Source of the DNA: Mytilus edulis | Taxonomy: Eukaryota > Mollusca > Bivalvia > Mytilida > Mytilidae | Direction: 5' to 3' | Assembly: GCF_963676685.1 (NCBI RefSeq) | Contig: NC_092356.1 | Coordinates: 43,673,601 to 43,737,600, forward strand | Length of the DNA stretch: 64,000 bases | In this document: piece after piece, positions 44,545 through 56,999 of the stretch | How positions within the stretch are numbered: position 1 is the stretch's first letter | Layout of the letters: the number at the start of each line of letters is the position of its first letter | The notes under the pieces: generated by a model | What the model was told of the DNA's origin: nothing | Seen by the model: only the letters and a program-made list of their open reading frames with translations | Database searches by the model: none | Made by a program: the position numbers and the translations under genes

Positions 44545-44850
44545 TCTAAGTTTAGAGGCGCCTGCAAACATGTTCAACCCCGCAACATTATATCTGTGCC
44601 TGTCCCAAACCAGGCACCTGCAGTTTATCAGTTGTCCTTTTGCTGCTGTATACCAAGGATTTGTATTTGTTTGTTTATTGTTTAGTACATAAATCAGGCC
44701 ATTATTTGAATTGTATAGATGTTTGTGCCTTTTATAGCTTGTTTTGTGCTGTCAGTTTTGCTCATTGTTGAAGGCCGTACGCTGACCTCTACCTGGTTAC
44801 TCCTATTTGGTCACTTGGAAGAGTTGGCAATCATGTCACATCTTCTTATT
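44545..44850 (-). repeat. Dispersed repeat family R1, reverse copy
   Basis: AACATGTTCAACCCCGCAAC, GTGCCTGTCCCAAACCAGGC, TGTTGAAGGCCGTACGCTGA and CAATCATGTCACATCTTCTT in the reverse family order. Confidence 0.75.
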
Positions 44851-45532
44851 TATATAGTATGAAAGTATTCAAAATAAAGACAAAATACTCATCCTGTTTT
44901 ATTCATATATTCCCCGACATACTAAACGAACCGTACAAGAAACGAAGGATAGCATCTAAAACAACGATCTTCCCAACTAACATGGTCATGTATCTAACAG
45001 TCAACAAGAAGACATGTCACTTTTCATACACATTATTCAGAAATTTAAAACCAAATAATTGTAGCTGCTGGCTTAGTAGTGATCCATGTCATGGATCGAA
45101 CCAACAAACTACCAACACCCAATGCAACCAGTTTAATCAAGAATGTCAGCAAGATATGTATGTATATGACTGAAAACGGAAGTCCTTATGTATATCTGAC
45201 TTTCAAAGTTTTTTGCACTGGTATACTCGTTGAAGCTCAAACCTAAAAAAAAGTTCTCTAAACACATTTGAAATGCTTGAGATTCATTTGGGTACCTTTT
45301 TAACAAGTTTTCCTTTCTGTTAATCGGCATAACTGAAACTGCTTTTTTGTGCGAATCGTTTTTTATATTCATACGAATAAGTTAAAACAATGTAAGATCT
45401 AAGACATAAACTTTAACGCGATTCGTTTTAGAACACAATTTTTCTTACATCTTGAAGATTATACTAACCAAGGGTGCGTCAAAATTTAAAATAATGATAA
45501 ATGGCAATAAAGAACTAAATGCGGAAAGCAAT

Positions 45533-46235
45533 TCAGTTCTTGTCATCTTTCGTCAATATGTCTTTCTCGAATGATTTTTCTTTTAAAGTGTTCAATTCAT
45601 CTTGAAATGTTACAAGTGTTGGTTTTCTTTCATATTTATATTCATGTATGTTGCTTGGATCCTGGAGCAGACGATAAAATGCAGAGGTAGATATCTGCCG
45701 GTCAATAACAATTTGGCTTTTTCTTCTAGATTTATTGAGCAGAAGTTTCCGTTCTCGTTCTTGTTTCCTTCGTGGATCAGTTTGTAGTAATCGTCGACAA
45801 ATATCGGTTTTAAAAATGGATTTGTCCCATCCAATGTCATAGACTTTTGTTTCAACTTTAATATGTTGAGACGTTTTTGGAGTATACACGTCTCGTTTGT
45901 TGAATCCATGTTGTAAAGTTTTGAAATATGGAGTTGAATAGTTTGTATTTAACACATGATGCCAGGCAGTTTTTTCCTTCAACGATTTACAAGTTCGATT
46001 TATGACTCTATCCGTTAACACGTCCGTTTCCTTCTTCTGTTGGTCAAAAATGGATTTTAATCTTTCAGTTTTGGTAATTTCCACAAGATTTGCTTTAACT
46101 GCACGATCTCTTGTATTTGAGGAAATTTTTAGAATAGATGAGCACAATGATCCTTTTCCCAAAGGCACAAGTCCTTGTCGGTTTGTATGATAACGATACA
46201 TGGCATCTCTCATCGTATTTCTAATGTTTCTTTCC
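45533..46235 (-). CDS. Unidentified basic protein, 226 codons from ATG
   Basis: An uninterrupted minus-strand frame, much the longest plausible gene-like ORF outside the recognised genes. From ATG at 46213 it encodes 226 residues; it begins MRDAMYRYHTNRQGLVPLGK and ends KDILTKDDKN. It is rich in Lys, Arg, Thr and Ser, with no signal peptide or membrane segment, a central YDIGWDKSIFKTDICRRLL region and a very basic DPRRKQERERKLLLNKSRRK stretch. A good acceptor (TTGATTTCAG) lies just before 46235, so at least one upstream exon exists. A donor-like site near 50209 (GCTTTAG|GTATGT) could be a 5' UTR exon; joined, it would put an in-frame TGA before this ATG. Family not recognised; the composition recalls ciliary or microtubule-associated proteins, but that is only an impression. 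Confidence 0.6.
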
Positions 46236-47600
46236 CTGAAATCAATAAAACGTTATGTTTTTGATAAAGCTATACAACCTCTTGCCCATACAAATTACTA
46301 AGACATTAACCACTCATCTTTTTGTGGACATTTGTGCTGATTTAATTACAAGATGTTTTTAAACAATGTCGTTTTTATTTATCCATTTTGCTAGTTTCCA
46401 ATAGAAATAATTCATTTGTTTTACTTAGTATTTTGTTTTCAAAAAATTTAGAGTCTAACATATTATTTAGAATAGTCCGCCCCTCTCCCAACAAAGACCA
46501 ATCCTTCGGTGGCTATCAACCACAGCTATAAACTGGAACATTTATCTTATCATAGATTGAATATTTTCTTTCGGTTCACATTTACTAGTACGGTGACCAA
46601 GTAAGGAAAAGTCACGTATTTAAGGGGTTAAATCGTCATTCGGAATATACGGCTATAAATCACAGTATTGGTAGTTCAAAGGTTACACTTTACATTTTGA
46701 CTTGTCGTCAATTAATCGTACGGTGCAACCTCTGTAAAATGAAGTTCGTTCACTTACTTTAAAGAAAAAATTACTTTCAAAAGAATTTAGTCCTACATTC
46801 TAATAGAACATTCGTGATATGCATTTTGTTATTATATACATTGTTGTAAAACCTTATTTTAACAATTTCAAACAAAGTTTAGCAAAATTAATCTATTATT
46901 GAAGAGTTTTTGTAAAAATTGAACACTACGAATATTTTGCATTTAATAGAGTACGTTTCAATTCATTTTGTCATTTATTTTTGTGCAAAATGTAAAATAA
47001 TCAACATTTAAATGATATGTCAAACCTTTATTAAACAACAATTTCAAAATCATTTATCTCAGAAGCAGTATTTCGACTTGTGCATTGAAACAAAATATAC
47101 ACTACAAAATGAAGATACAGGTTACAAGTTTTCCTCTAGAAATTCGTTTTGAACAAAAATATTGAACCAGACCGATACTATTATTTTAATCTATAAATGA
47201 TATTTCGTATAACAACGATTTTTCATTGCCAAATTTGTTCAATTCGATCTTTTTTGTTAGTCCATAGTCCTATTTCGTGTTGGTTATCATGTCTTTTTAT
47301 GTATTTTTAAAAGATTTCTTATTTTCGTATGTTTATTTGATATGGGTTTTTTTCTTTTTGATATATTTTAGAAAGTAAGAACCAAATCTGAATTTGGACA
47401 TGTACTTATCTGGAAAATGTTTGAATTATAAAGTCCTTTACGATTAGGTCCTAGTAGTTCAAAAAGGCAACACATGCGTTTTAATTTTGAAAAGTGTATC
47501 GTCTGCCAGAGAAGAAGTACTGAATCACTTCCTTTACTGTAAAGAGTAAACGTTTCTTCTTAAGTTCCGTTGAAAGACTTAATTGTGGAATCTGCTAGCA
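46236..47600. other. No feature seen
   Basis: AT-rich sequence without supported exons or recognised repeats; probably intron or intergenic. Confidence 0.4.
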
Positions 47601-47639
47601 ATGTGTTCAAGAGTATGGGTCGTTTGATGAAATTCCTGA

Positions 47640-48940
47640 TTTGGCGATCCAATTAGATTCTAATGTCTCTTGTGCACTTTCCCTACCTTCCTTTGTCCCA
47701 TCACTCACAACTTACACCAGTCTGAAAGGTGGTATGGCATTGCTTAAATATATTGATGATAACAGAAAAGTAAAAAATTTGGTGACCTTGCAGCTGACTA
47801 TTATAAAAATATGACCCAATGATTTTCTCTAGCGCACACAGTAGCAGACATTTTTTTACCGCTACGACATGAAAAACTCAATAAAGTTGTCTGCTCCAAA
47901 GTAAAGCCGCACAAAGATTACAGCTTCCACCAAAGTGTATCAGATTATTGAAGGAGAAGGATTCCTCTCCCTAATTTCTTTGGTAGTTTTTCCTCTTCAA
48001 AACCATGACAAATCCCCTATGATTCCACCTTATAGTGAGTTTTACTTAGCCGGAACGGTTGTAAATCCGAAATTGTCGAAGATATTTCAGACAAAAGTGT
48101 TAATGACTGTCGTAACTTGGTAAGCACTCATCAAGGGCCAATACTCGTATAATAACTAATGCCTTATACATGGACATGAAGTAAACAGAAAAGAACCAGG
48201 AAAGAGCAACAGAATAATCATATGGACCTCTGATACGGGTGTGATTGTTCTGTCTGTTCACTACTATAAACAGATGACACATGCATGCGAGTTGTAGGTG
48301 CAGATGGGGAACATTAGCAGTATAAAGCATAGTTTTTTTAGTAGAATTTTACCCATTCACCAACTATGTGCTTGCTTTTCCCCAATAATTTATAAACTGA
48401 CTCCTACTGTACACACTCTTACCGGATGCGACACAACTTCGTCTCTGTTTGGAGTAGTGAGAAAATAGTATACAGGACTTTGAAGGACACGCACGACTAT
48501 TGTAGTTACAGAGCTTTGGGAGTACTGACGAAGATGAAGCTCTTGTTTGTGGAAGAATTTAGTTTCGAAGATGCATGATATGAAGAATATCTTTAAATCA
48601 TTCCATCATGATATGAATAAAATGCGCGTCAAGCTTGCCACCAGTAAAGATGTAGGTTAAGTCAGGTTACCTCTCTTTGAATCGGCAATTTTGACCACAT
48701 CACACATTGCTAAACCCCCTGTTCCGTCATCTTTAGAATAAGGTTGGGGAAAATTAACTAATTCTTTACACACTGTTTATTTTGAAGGGCATGTTTCAAT
48801 AGAATTCTTGCAGGATCTTGTGTGTTCATGTGAGGGAAAATCTCCATGTGAAAAGTGTTTGTTCACAACAAATAAAACCTTACATGTACGGAGCTTTGCT
48901 CCTGTCAAGTGTCAGAATTATGTAGAAATTCCTTGACAGA
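47640..48940 (+). pseudogene. Decayed copy of the ALTGCDTTS / Cys-rich invertebrate family
   Basis: Fragments in shifting frames, in the family order: IIWTSDTGVIVLSVHYYKQM near 48215; QMGNISSIKH near 48302; PIHQLCA then LTPTVHTLTGCDTTSSLFGV near 48355-48460; LTKMKLLFVEEFSFEDA near 48525; RLPLFESAILTTSHIA near 48670; LVCSCEGKSPCEKC near 48817-48860. Many uncharacterised invertebrate proteins, often repeat-associated, share the DTDVxVLxVxY, ALTGCDTTS and C-terminal Cys-rich blocks. Stops and frameshifts make this copy dead. The part before 48200 is less certain. Confidence 0.6.
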
Positions 48941-49140
48941 CGAATCGGAAGATATTCCTGGAAGAAATCTGCTTTATGGATCATTTTGATTGGATTTTTT
49001 GATTGTAACTGTTTTTGAGAGGTAATAAATGGTTTTTGGTTGCAATGAATTACATGCATGAGCTTTTGCAAAATAAAATAATTGTCAGGTATAGAAGGCT
49101 TCAATCGAAAGCAACATTTATCATTTATAGCTGAGGTTGA

Positions 49141-51300
49141 ATATCACCCGCCAAGGTAACTTCAACGGAATTTGTATTGATCTTGTATAGTAGAATGGGC
49201 TCATAGAACAAGTGTTTGAAAAACGGCAATTTTCAGAAATAATCGATTATTGAGTAATAAGATCTTTTTTTTTTTTTTTTTTTACATTTTAGAGATGATT
49301 CATTGTCAATTGATTTGAAATTTAATACAAAATGCTGTTGATATCTTTCAATTTTGAAAATATACAAAGAAATAAGAAAACAGTTTGTTGATCGTTGACC
49401 TTAATTTATGCAAAACTGTTACCACACTTCTTTTTGACAACATCGATATTCCAAAAGTACTCATTTTTCCGAATCCAATTATATATAATATAGCCATATA
49501 GTATGTTTGACGATTAAATTTTAAAAATGTTGGGTTTGATCACCGCACTATACCCCTGAAATGGCCATAAAAACAATACTAAGTAGTCTGGGCGTTCCGG
49601 AAAAATATTTTTTGTGACTCAAAGTTGCGTGTCCTGATTTGAACAAATACATTTTTCTATATTCAAAATTATTTCTTTTGCAGTGTAAATTTGTGTTTGT
49701 CTTGATAACCTATTTTGGCGATTGTCTCCCACCCGTTTAAGTTAAAGAGTTCTACCTTTTTAAAATATTCACCATAAAATAACATTAAGAAAAGCAATTA
49801 TTTCAATTATATGTTCATGTTTTAATCATGCAAAACTATTCCAACAGTCAAATAAAAAATTCATACCTTAAAATTGACCAGAAAATTGTAAATTAAAAAG
49901 TCAGAAAGAGAACCAGTACCAGCCGACTTGTAATTTTCTTTTTTAGTAATAAAAACAGAATAAGTAATTGTCTCTTGAAATAATTTTGTTTGATAAATGT
50001 ACAATACATTTCAATATAATAAAGGATAACGTCAAAAGTTCAGCCAACATATTGAATTTTAGAGAACTGTATGAACTTTCTCCGTAGACAATTTTTGATA
50101 TAACGTACCCTATATATTTACTTTAAGAATAACTATTTATCAAGTTTATTTTCAAGTTAAAATTATCAAAATATCATGAAAGTACAAAACAGAAAATACG
50201 TACATACCTAAAGCATCAGACGCAATTGTGCACTGTCGTCTGCAGATCTATAAAGAACCGAGCAGACGTTAAAACTAGTGTTACAGTAACTGTATTTACA
50301 GTTTCGTGAAATCTATAAACATATTCAAAACATTAAACGAAGTGTAATAGTTACATTTCAAGTTTCAAAAGCTAATTAATTAACTTAACAGGTAGGTAGA
50401 GTCAACAGAATTTAAATGATTGACACGAGCTGCTGATTAGAAAAGCAAATAACAGGTACATGAGATGTAAACATATTTATCGGTAGACGAACCTTTTTGA
50501 GCTTTTTACAGAAAACAGAACAATTTGTATTTACATTGTATGTTTACTTTATGGGTATGTAATATATATACTATAAAGCACAGCAGTCTATCAAAACAAA
50601 GAAGAGAATGGCGTTCTTATTTTATACCATTACGAAAATAAAAAAAGTAGTTCATTGTACAACCGCAAGTTTAAGGTAAAAGTGTCAAAAAACTTACAAT
50701 TGAAATGTTTTGAAAATGAAAGTGTTAATGATTAATGTCCTATTTTAAGATGTTTGAAGGTACGTTATTTTCACGTCATTTATTTTGCCCATATATTCAA
50801 TATGCAATTGATATTACTGCTACTTTAAACTTTATTGAACAGGATAGTTGTAAGAAATACTGAAAAAGAGACATCACAAACGCAAAAAAAAGCAAAACTC
50901 GCCACAATCTCTTATTGAATAGAAAACAAATGATGACCTCAAATGTCTTGGAAAGGGATACTGTGATCGAGTCCTGCTAAACTGGTTGGATCTGTTATGT
51001 TGCCCATGACAAGTTAAAAGACGCATTCAATGATCATCGACCACATTTGTGAAAAAGTCCAAGATTGCTGCTACGACAAGTTTAAAATATCCGTGGTCGT
51101 CTGCGTGATATATACTTTATGACATATTTCTGAACACCCAACGAATTAAAATACCTGAAAATGACATAAAACTGCACTGGAGAAAGCCAACACTCTGATT
51201 TATGAAATAAACAGGATGACAAACAGCATCATAAAACAACATAGATTAAATTTATCGAATTTACAAGAATAGGCGTAGGACTAATAAGAAAAGTGACAAT
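49141..51300. other. No feature seen
   Basis: About 2.2 kb of AT-rich sequence with a T-run at 49266-49283 and no supported coding or structured repeat. One donor-like site near 50209 on the minus strand is noted under the 45.5-kb gene. Confidence 0.35.
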
Positions 51301-51309
51301 ACTACATGC

Positions 51310-51540
51310 CGAACAAACTTTATGACTGGTAGACACACAAAAAAAAAATAGAATCACAAAAATACTGAAGTCCGTTGAAAATTCAAATCGGAAAGTCCCT
51401 AATCAAATGGCAAAATCATAAGGTAAAACACACGAAACGAATAGACAACAATTGTTATATTCCTGACTTTATACAGGTATTTTCTTATGTAGAAAATGGT
51501 GGTTTGAACCTGGTTTTATAGCTAGCTAAAACTCTCACTT
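51310..51540 (+). repeat. Dispersed repeat family R2, forward copy
   Basis: AATACTGAAGTCCGTTGAAA, CGGAAAGTCCCTAATCAAAT, TATTCCTGACTTTATACAGG, TCTTATGTAGAAAATGGTGG and ATAGCTAGCTAAAACTCTCA in order. Confidence 0.75.
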
Positions 51541-52627
51541 TACAGTATTTATTCTGTCAGTACATTTTCATTTTCCTTTATATTACACAGTTTTTTTTTA
51601 AATTTCGGGACTTTCAACTTTTCTGAAAATTCTGTTTTCCAAAAAAGTAGATATTTCGAAGGATGTAAATTCTGAATGCCAATGGTGCAATGAAAAGTTT
51701 TAACAATTTGAAATCAAATACTTTTTCACGAGATGTTAATAACAATTTACCAGCAGAAAAGACCATGTATTTAGTCAACTTCCGGTAAAGGTTAACTAAC
51801 TTCATATGGTATACTGTCTATGGATCATGAATGTAAAAGCTTATGTACATGTTTTTTTGTAAAACTTCTGAACGTTACAAAATGTAATTTTTTAAATTTT
51901 CCATCAAAGGTTTATATTTAGGTCTCAGTCATGTTCAAAAGTTATTTCTGGTGAAATATTTAACACTTTTGAACCTCCATTTGTTTTAAAGAACAAATTT
52001 AAAACAAACATTTATTTTTGTTTATGGCTTTGGAGAGATAAAATATGTGCTATGCAGGGGGCATCGGAACTCTATTATTTAGCTTATCGTCTATGAGGAA
52101 AAGACGTAAACAGGAAAAACTTAACATTTAACCTATCAACGATAATAAGGTCAATATCAGATAAACACTGTCTGACTGATATGTACACCTTACAATCATT
52201 CCAAACACAAAAGAACGTTGACCTTCAGCACAAAGTACGGTATCTAAGATTAGGACCATACTACGGAAACATGAACCATAAAAAAAATGTCAAGGTCAAA
52301 TGAAGGCTGGATGATCTTACATTCAATATATCAAATATAGTTTCAAGGTCATGTTTTTCTCTTACTGTTTATGACGTCTTTACACTAAATCCATAGGATG
52401 TTGGACGTGTACTGATAATATTTTAGTCTTAGACGCACGATTTTCATTGACAGTTCTTATTGGTTTTAAACTAGTTGTCACTAACTGCATGGACTCTCAG
52501 TACCTAGTGTCCTTTTGTTGTGAGGCCATGACGTATAAGTGCCCTGACACTTTCACGTTGTGTATTGTAAGATATTTCTATGTGTATCCATCCGAGTATC
52601 CATCTTATGAGTTAATATAAAAAATAA

Positions 52628-52805
52628 GATGTGGTATGATTGCCAATGAGACAACTAACACAAAACACCAAATAACAGACATTTAGAACTGTATGTCACC
52701 GAACGGCTGTTAACAAAACAAATCTCATAACGCATAGTTAGCTATAAAAGGCCTCGAAATGACAAATGTACAACAATTCAAACGAGAAAACTAACGGCCT
52801 TTATC
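52628..52805 (+). repeat. Dispersed repeat family R1, 5' part
   Basis: AAGATGTGGTATGATTGCCA, ATGAGACAACTAACAC, GCTATAAAAGGCCTCGAAAT and CAAACGAGAAAACTAACGGC in the family order. Confidence 0.85.
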
Positions 52806-53649
52806 ATTAACATCTTGTTAAATTATTAGTGCTTTTAAAAAAATACACTTCAAAACTATATACTGGTTGGTATTTTAAATTTGATGAATTTTGAAGAAAA
52901 ATTAAGTTTTGACATTCTTTTTTAACTGAAATAATCATAGAAAGAATACCCCCATTTTTGTTTCACTATTCTGTTATTACACCATTACATGGGTTTCTTT
53001 ACTCCTTTTCTATAAAAAAAAAAAGAAATTATAAAAATAATGATAAAGAGTCCAGAGCAGAATGCTTCATTTAAATTTTCAATTATTGAAAACGATACAT
53101 ACTTTTTTCAAACTTTTGAACAAACAATTTTCCTGGATTAACTCCCTTTGTACCATAAAAAATAGTATTCATAGCATCAGATATTGTAATTTATGTTCAA
53201 TGTTACTCTTTCTTTCCTTGTTAAATATTGAAATGGTTTTGAAAAAGTAACACTAAAGTTTTCAAAATTATCTACAGATTGATATTTAATGTCAGTTGAA
53301 ATTGTATATTTAAGCATTTATTATATAAGAGTTTTAGAAAGTACTTAAACAGGAGCCCATCAATTTGATTAGCTTATATGAATTATAAACTCTTTCACTT
53401 ATTTTAACAAATGGAGGTATGTTGATGATTTCTTGCACCAAAGCCTAGATAGTTTTAATAATATGAACTTTTGAGATTTTGGAAATTAGATTTTTACTGG
53501 GTTATCTCCCCTTGTTCAAATAAATATCAATATTCATGGCCTCATATATCGTAATTCAAAAATTGAAACTTAACATAACTTTATATGATGCCAATCACAG
53601 AATAGTGAAATAGTGTATTACATTATTACGTTGTGTCGTTTGTTTTCTC

Positions 53650-53940
53650 TTATTTTTGAGTGTAAATTCACATTGCGATAAGACGTGTCACGGTACTTGT
53701 CTATCCCAAATTCATGTATTTGGTTTTGATGTTATATATATTTTAACATTTATATGTTATATTTGTTATTCTCGTGGGATTTTGTCTATATGTGTTACAT
53801 TTTAGTGTTATGTCGTTGTTCTCCTCTTATATTTAATGCGTTTCCCTCGGTTTTAGTTTGTTATCCCGATTTTGTTTTTTGTCCATGGATTTATGAGTTT
53901 TGAACAGCGGTATACTACTGTTGCCTTTATTTATAACCTT
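53650..53940 (-). repeat. Dispersed repeat family R3, reverse copy
   Basis: GTTATGTCGTTGTTCTCCTC, TTTCCCTCGGTTTTAGTTTG and GAACAGCGGTATACTACTGT in reverse order relative to the copy at 61030-61260. Confidence 0.7.
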
Positions 53941-54099
53941 AATTTTTGAAAGTATAACAATTCATAAAACTTTGAATAACATAATGATTTGTAACCTTAC
54001 ATCAAGTTCAAATGACCCTATTAAATCCTTGTTTTTTCCACATTCAAACGATTATATATTTGTATAAAATCCAAAAAACAAAGAAGAAGAAAAAATTAA

Positions 54100-54476
54100 A
54101 ACAATTTCGGGTTAAAACCTAACTTCGAATTAAAACCACCAAATACCTACAATCAAAGATATCATTGAACAAAGAATAGTATAAATTCGACCTTTGCCAT
54201 CGTTGAAAAGATAGTCATTTATTTTGATGAACTTGTGTTGTTGCCGCGTTGTTGTCTCATTGACTTTTACCCTTAGATCACAATCACAAAAAAAAAACCA
54301 CAATTTCGATTTAAACCTAACTTCGGATTAAAATCAACAAATACAAGCAAGGATGCCAAACAAAGAATAGCATACATTCTGACAGCCTTTGTCATCGTTG
54401 ATTGAGAAGATAGTCGTTTATTTTGATGAACAAGTGTTGTTTCCGGGTTGCTGTCCAATTGTCTTTTACCCTTGGA
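54100..54476 (-). pseudogene. Duplicated signal-peptide-like exon, two copies
   Basis: Two copies about 205 bp apart. The upstream minus-strand copy (around 54300-54400) encodes MTKAVRMYAILCLASLLVFV, a convincing signal peptide, followed by DFNPKLGLNR. The other copy (around 54110-54210) aligns base by base but is broken by stops. Flanking sequence such as TTATTTTGATGAAC is shared. It sits on the 3' side of the C1q fragment, so it cannot serve that fragment directly; it may belong to a rearranged relative. Confidence 0.45.
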
Positions 54477-54532
54477 TTTATTTAAAATTTATAACAGTAG
54501 ACATCAATTTAAAGATTATCATTCAAATAATA

Positions 54533-54990
54533 TTAAGCATTTCGTTTGATTAAGTATCCTGAAAAGAAGTTGTAATCCCCGTATATGGTTTCTGTACGCA
54601 CCACAGAATTATGGGGACAAATAATAACATCGCCTTTCTGTATTTACCCCACTGCTTGCATTGTTCTTGATCTCATACGTGCTATTGTTAAAAATTTGTA
54701 AATGCACACAGCCACTCCCATATGGCATATAAGATGCAATAAATATGTACAGTTCATCGTATGGGACAGTAAAAATTCCAGTATGAAGATTATAGCCGTT
54801 GCCAATATTGGTGATCACGTGATCGAAAACGATGGTATGCGGTATGTTTTGTCAGCATGGCATGGAATTCGATGGTAGTATCTAGGATCTTAGAACTCCA
54901 CCCGGAAAGAAACAGCTGAATTAAAAGTACTTCATGAGCAACAGTATTTCTTTGCTGACGAATGTTTCGGGAAATTACAAACAAACGTTA
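54533..54990 (-). pseudogene. C1q-domain protein fragment with frameshifts
   Basis: The minus strand encodes, in changing frames, IEFHAMLTKHTAYH, then FDHVITNIGNGYNLHTGIFT with VPYDELYIFIASYMPYGSGC, then GDVIICPHNSVVRT and NFFSGYLIKRNA with a stop. These are recognisable C1q blocks (FxxVxxNxGxxYxxxTGxFTxPxxGxYxF ... FSGxLI). At least two single-base frame changes, near 54825 and 54638, separate the blocks. C1q-domain proteins are greatly expanded in mussels and many are soluble immune lectins. This copy is broken or mis-assembled. Confidence 0.75.
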
Positions 54991-55477
54991 CTTATTCGTG
55001 TTCTACCATTCACGGGAGTTCTGAGTATAGGCTTCATTTGTTTTGATATGAAGGGTGCTTGTCAACTTATAATATCAGACTACTAATATTAGAATTTAAG
55101 GTATTCTGTGTTTTTTTCGGATTCATTTATATGTTTGTGGTTCGTGAACTTTTCAACATTTATGTATGTGTTAATGTGTATATGTATATGACTGTCAACA
55201 TATTTGTTCGGCATAACAGAAGTTTCGTTGGAAACTTCGTTATAAACAATGCCATGGTATATGTTCCTATAGGAACAAATACCATTTATTCCGTTAAGAG
55301 CATATACATTTGGAACTTACTTTTTTTATTTCGTGACAGGACAATCAAACTTTTTAGTGAAATTTGTAATAATTACAATCTAGCAAAACAATAACCACTA
55401 TAAATAACTACAACTTTGAGTAAACTGGCCAATTGTTGAAAGATCATCAAATGGAGCAGCCGGACTCATAACCTGTC

Positions 55478-55945
55478 TTAAAGCTTGGACGCACATTTGT
55501 CACTTTTGGAATTCCCGACGAACTAGCATCTGACGGTGGTCCTGAATTTACCTCTACTGCTACAAGACAGTTTCTTCGTGACTGGGGTGTACATCATCGC
55601 CTATCATCAGTGTCTTTCCCTCATAGCAATTGCAGGGTGGAAGTTGGAGTAAAATCCGTCAAACGCATGATTGCTGATAACACTGGTCCTAAAGGTGATG
55701 TCGACACGGAGGCATTCCAACGGGCCATGCTTCATGATCAGTACAGAAATACACCTGACAGAAACACAAAACTTTCCCCTGCAATGTGCGTCTTTGGTCA
55801 TCCAATCAGGGATTTCATTCCGATTCCACCAGGAAGATATTCTCCGCACAATACTTGGAGGGAAACGGTAGATGCTCGTGAAGAAGCTTTACAAGTACAA
55901 GTGTTTGCCACCTTTAATGGAACATTACAGGAACCAAAAACTTAA
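55478..55945 (+). mobile_element. Ty3/gypsy-type integrase fragment
   Basis: An open frame encodes the second half of a retroelement integrase core: TFVTFGIPDELASDGGPEFT, WGVHHRLSSVSFPHSN, then CRVEVGVKSVKRMIADN and a downstream NTPDRNTKLSPAMCVFGHPI block. The spacing from Asp of ASDGG to Glu of RVE is 35 residues, the D-35-E rule, but the first catalytic Asp and the rest of the polyprotein are absent and no LTRs are seen. The usual SNG before the Glu is SNC. It is a truncated relic. Confidence 0.85.
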
Positions 55946-56835
55946 GGGGAGATAGAGGGTTATAATTGCCTATGTACAGTTGCTACTTATAACTATGGAC
56001 TGAACTGTGCCTATTATTGCTTATAATGTTTTATGTTTCATTACAGATGACCGTGGTCATTGTTCTACATTAAAGACATGTGAGAAAAAATAGACATTGT
56101 TCTTATTTAACGGTTGCGCGAAAATAAAATCCCAGTTTAGGCAAAAAGTTATACCAAGTTTACGCAGATCATTTAAATTATGTAGTCTATGTTTATGAAT
56201 CCTGCAATTTGTTTAATTAGAAATAATAAAATATTCTCATTCTTGTCCTTAAACTAGCTCTCTGGTAAACTTGCCATATTTTTAACTGTCTTTCGGTCAT
56301 CATAGCTATATCACACAGACTTTAATTTTTACCCTCATTTAACCCTCAAGAAACCATAGACACATCTGATATAATTACTTATTGAAGTAATAGGACATAA
56401 TTGCATATTTCAATAACTAATAAAAGTTTCTATTTAATTCATCTTTTCCACTTTTTCTGAATTACCAATATATTCTTATGCCCATTACTTGAGACTTATT
56501 TATAGAAATTCGAGACCCCCACGTATGTGTATGTCCGTCGTTCATCTTTATCAGTTCTTGTACGATAATCTAAGTGACGTAGGTTTACATTTACGCTGCA
56601 TTAAATTGTAAAAATTGCCAATTCAAAAACCTCTGTTGACCTTAATTAAGAAAGTATACTGGTATGAAAATATACAGGGACTAAAAGACTAAGATTTGAA
56701 TAAACAATTCAATAGCAAAGACAACGGCCTATGTCTGTTTATCGATTAATGATTAATTAACGCTATTTATGAGAGGTTACAAAATGGTCATGAGGACAAA
56801 ACTGCACAAAAAAGATCTAATTTTAGATGTAAATT
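55946..56835. other. No feature seen
   Basis: AT-rich sequence after the integrase relic; no supported features. Confidence 0.35.
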
Positions 56836-56838
56836 ATA

Positions 56839-56996
56839 GATAATGCATTTTTTAAGGTTTTTCTTGTCGAAGAACACACCGAGGGGTGTCAGGATTGATC
56901 AAATGAAAGACCGACCGGAGGGAGGTCTTTCTTTGAACAATCCTGACACCCTGAGGTGTGTTCTACGACAAGAAAAACCTTAAAATATGCATTATC
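56839..56996. mobile_element. Palindromic MITE, arms about 73 bp
   Basis: GATAATGCATTTTTTAAGGT, TTTTCTTGTCGAAGAACACA and GTGTCAGGATTGATCAAATG are mirrored by CATTTTGAACAATCCTGACAC-like, TGTGTTCTACGACAAGAAAA and ATGCATTATC on the right, around GACCGGAGGGAG. Folds into a near-perfect hairpin. Non-coding. Confidence 0.8.
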
Positions 56997-56999
56997 TGA

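Noticed and set aside
44859..45173. 104-codon plus-strand frame with a Cys/Gln-rich end
   Set aside because: No splice context or recognised family; it starts at the edge of an R1 repeat. I could not support it as a gene.
55059..55394. 111-codon hydrophobic plus-strand frame
   Set aside because: Composition follows AT-rich sequence (Tyr, Asn, Ile, Phe), no splice context or homology recognised.
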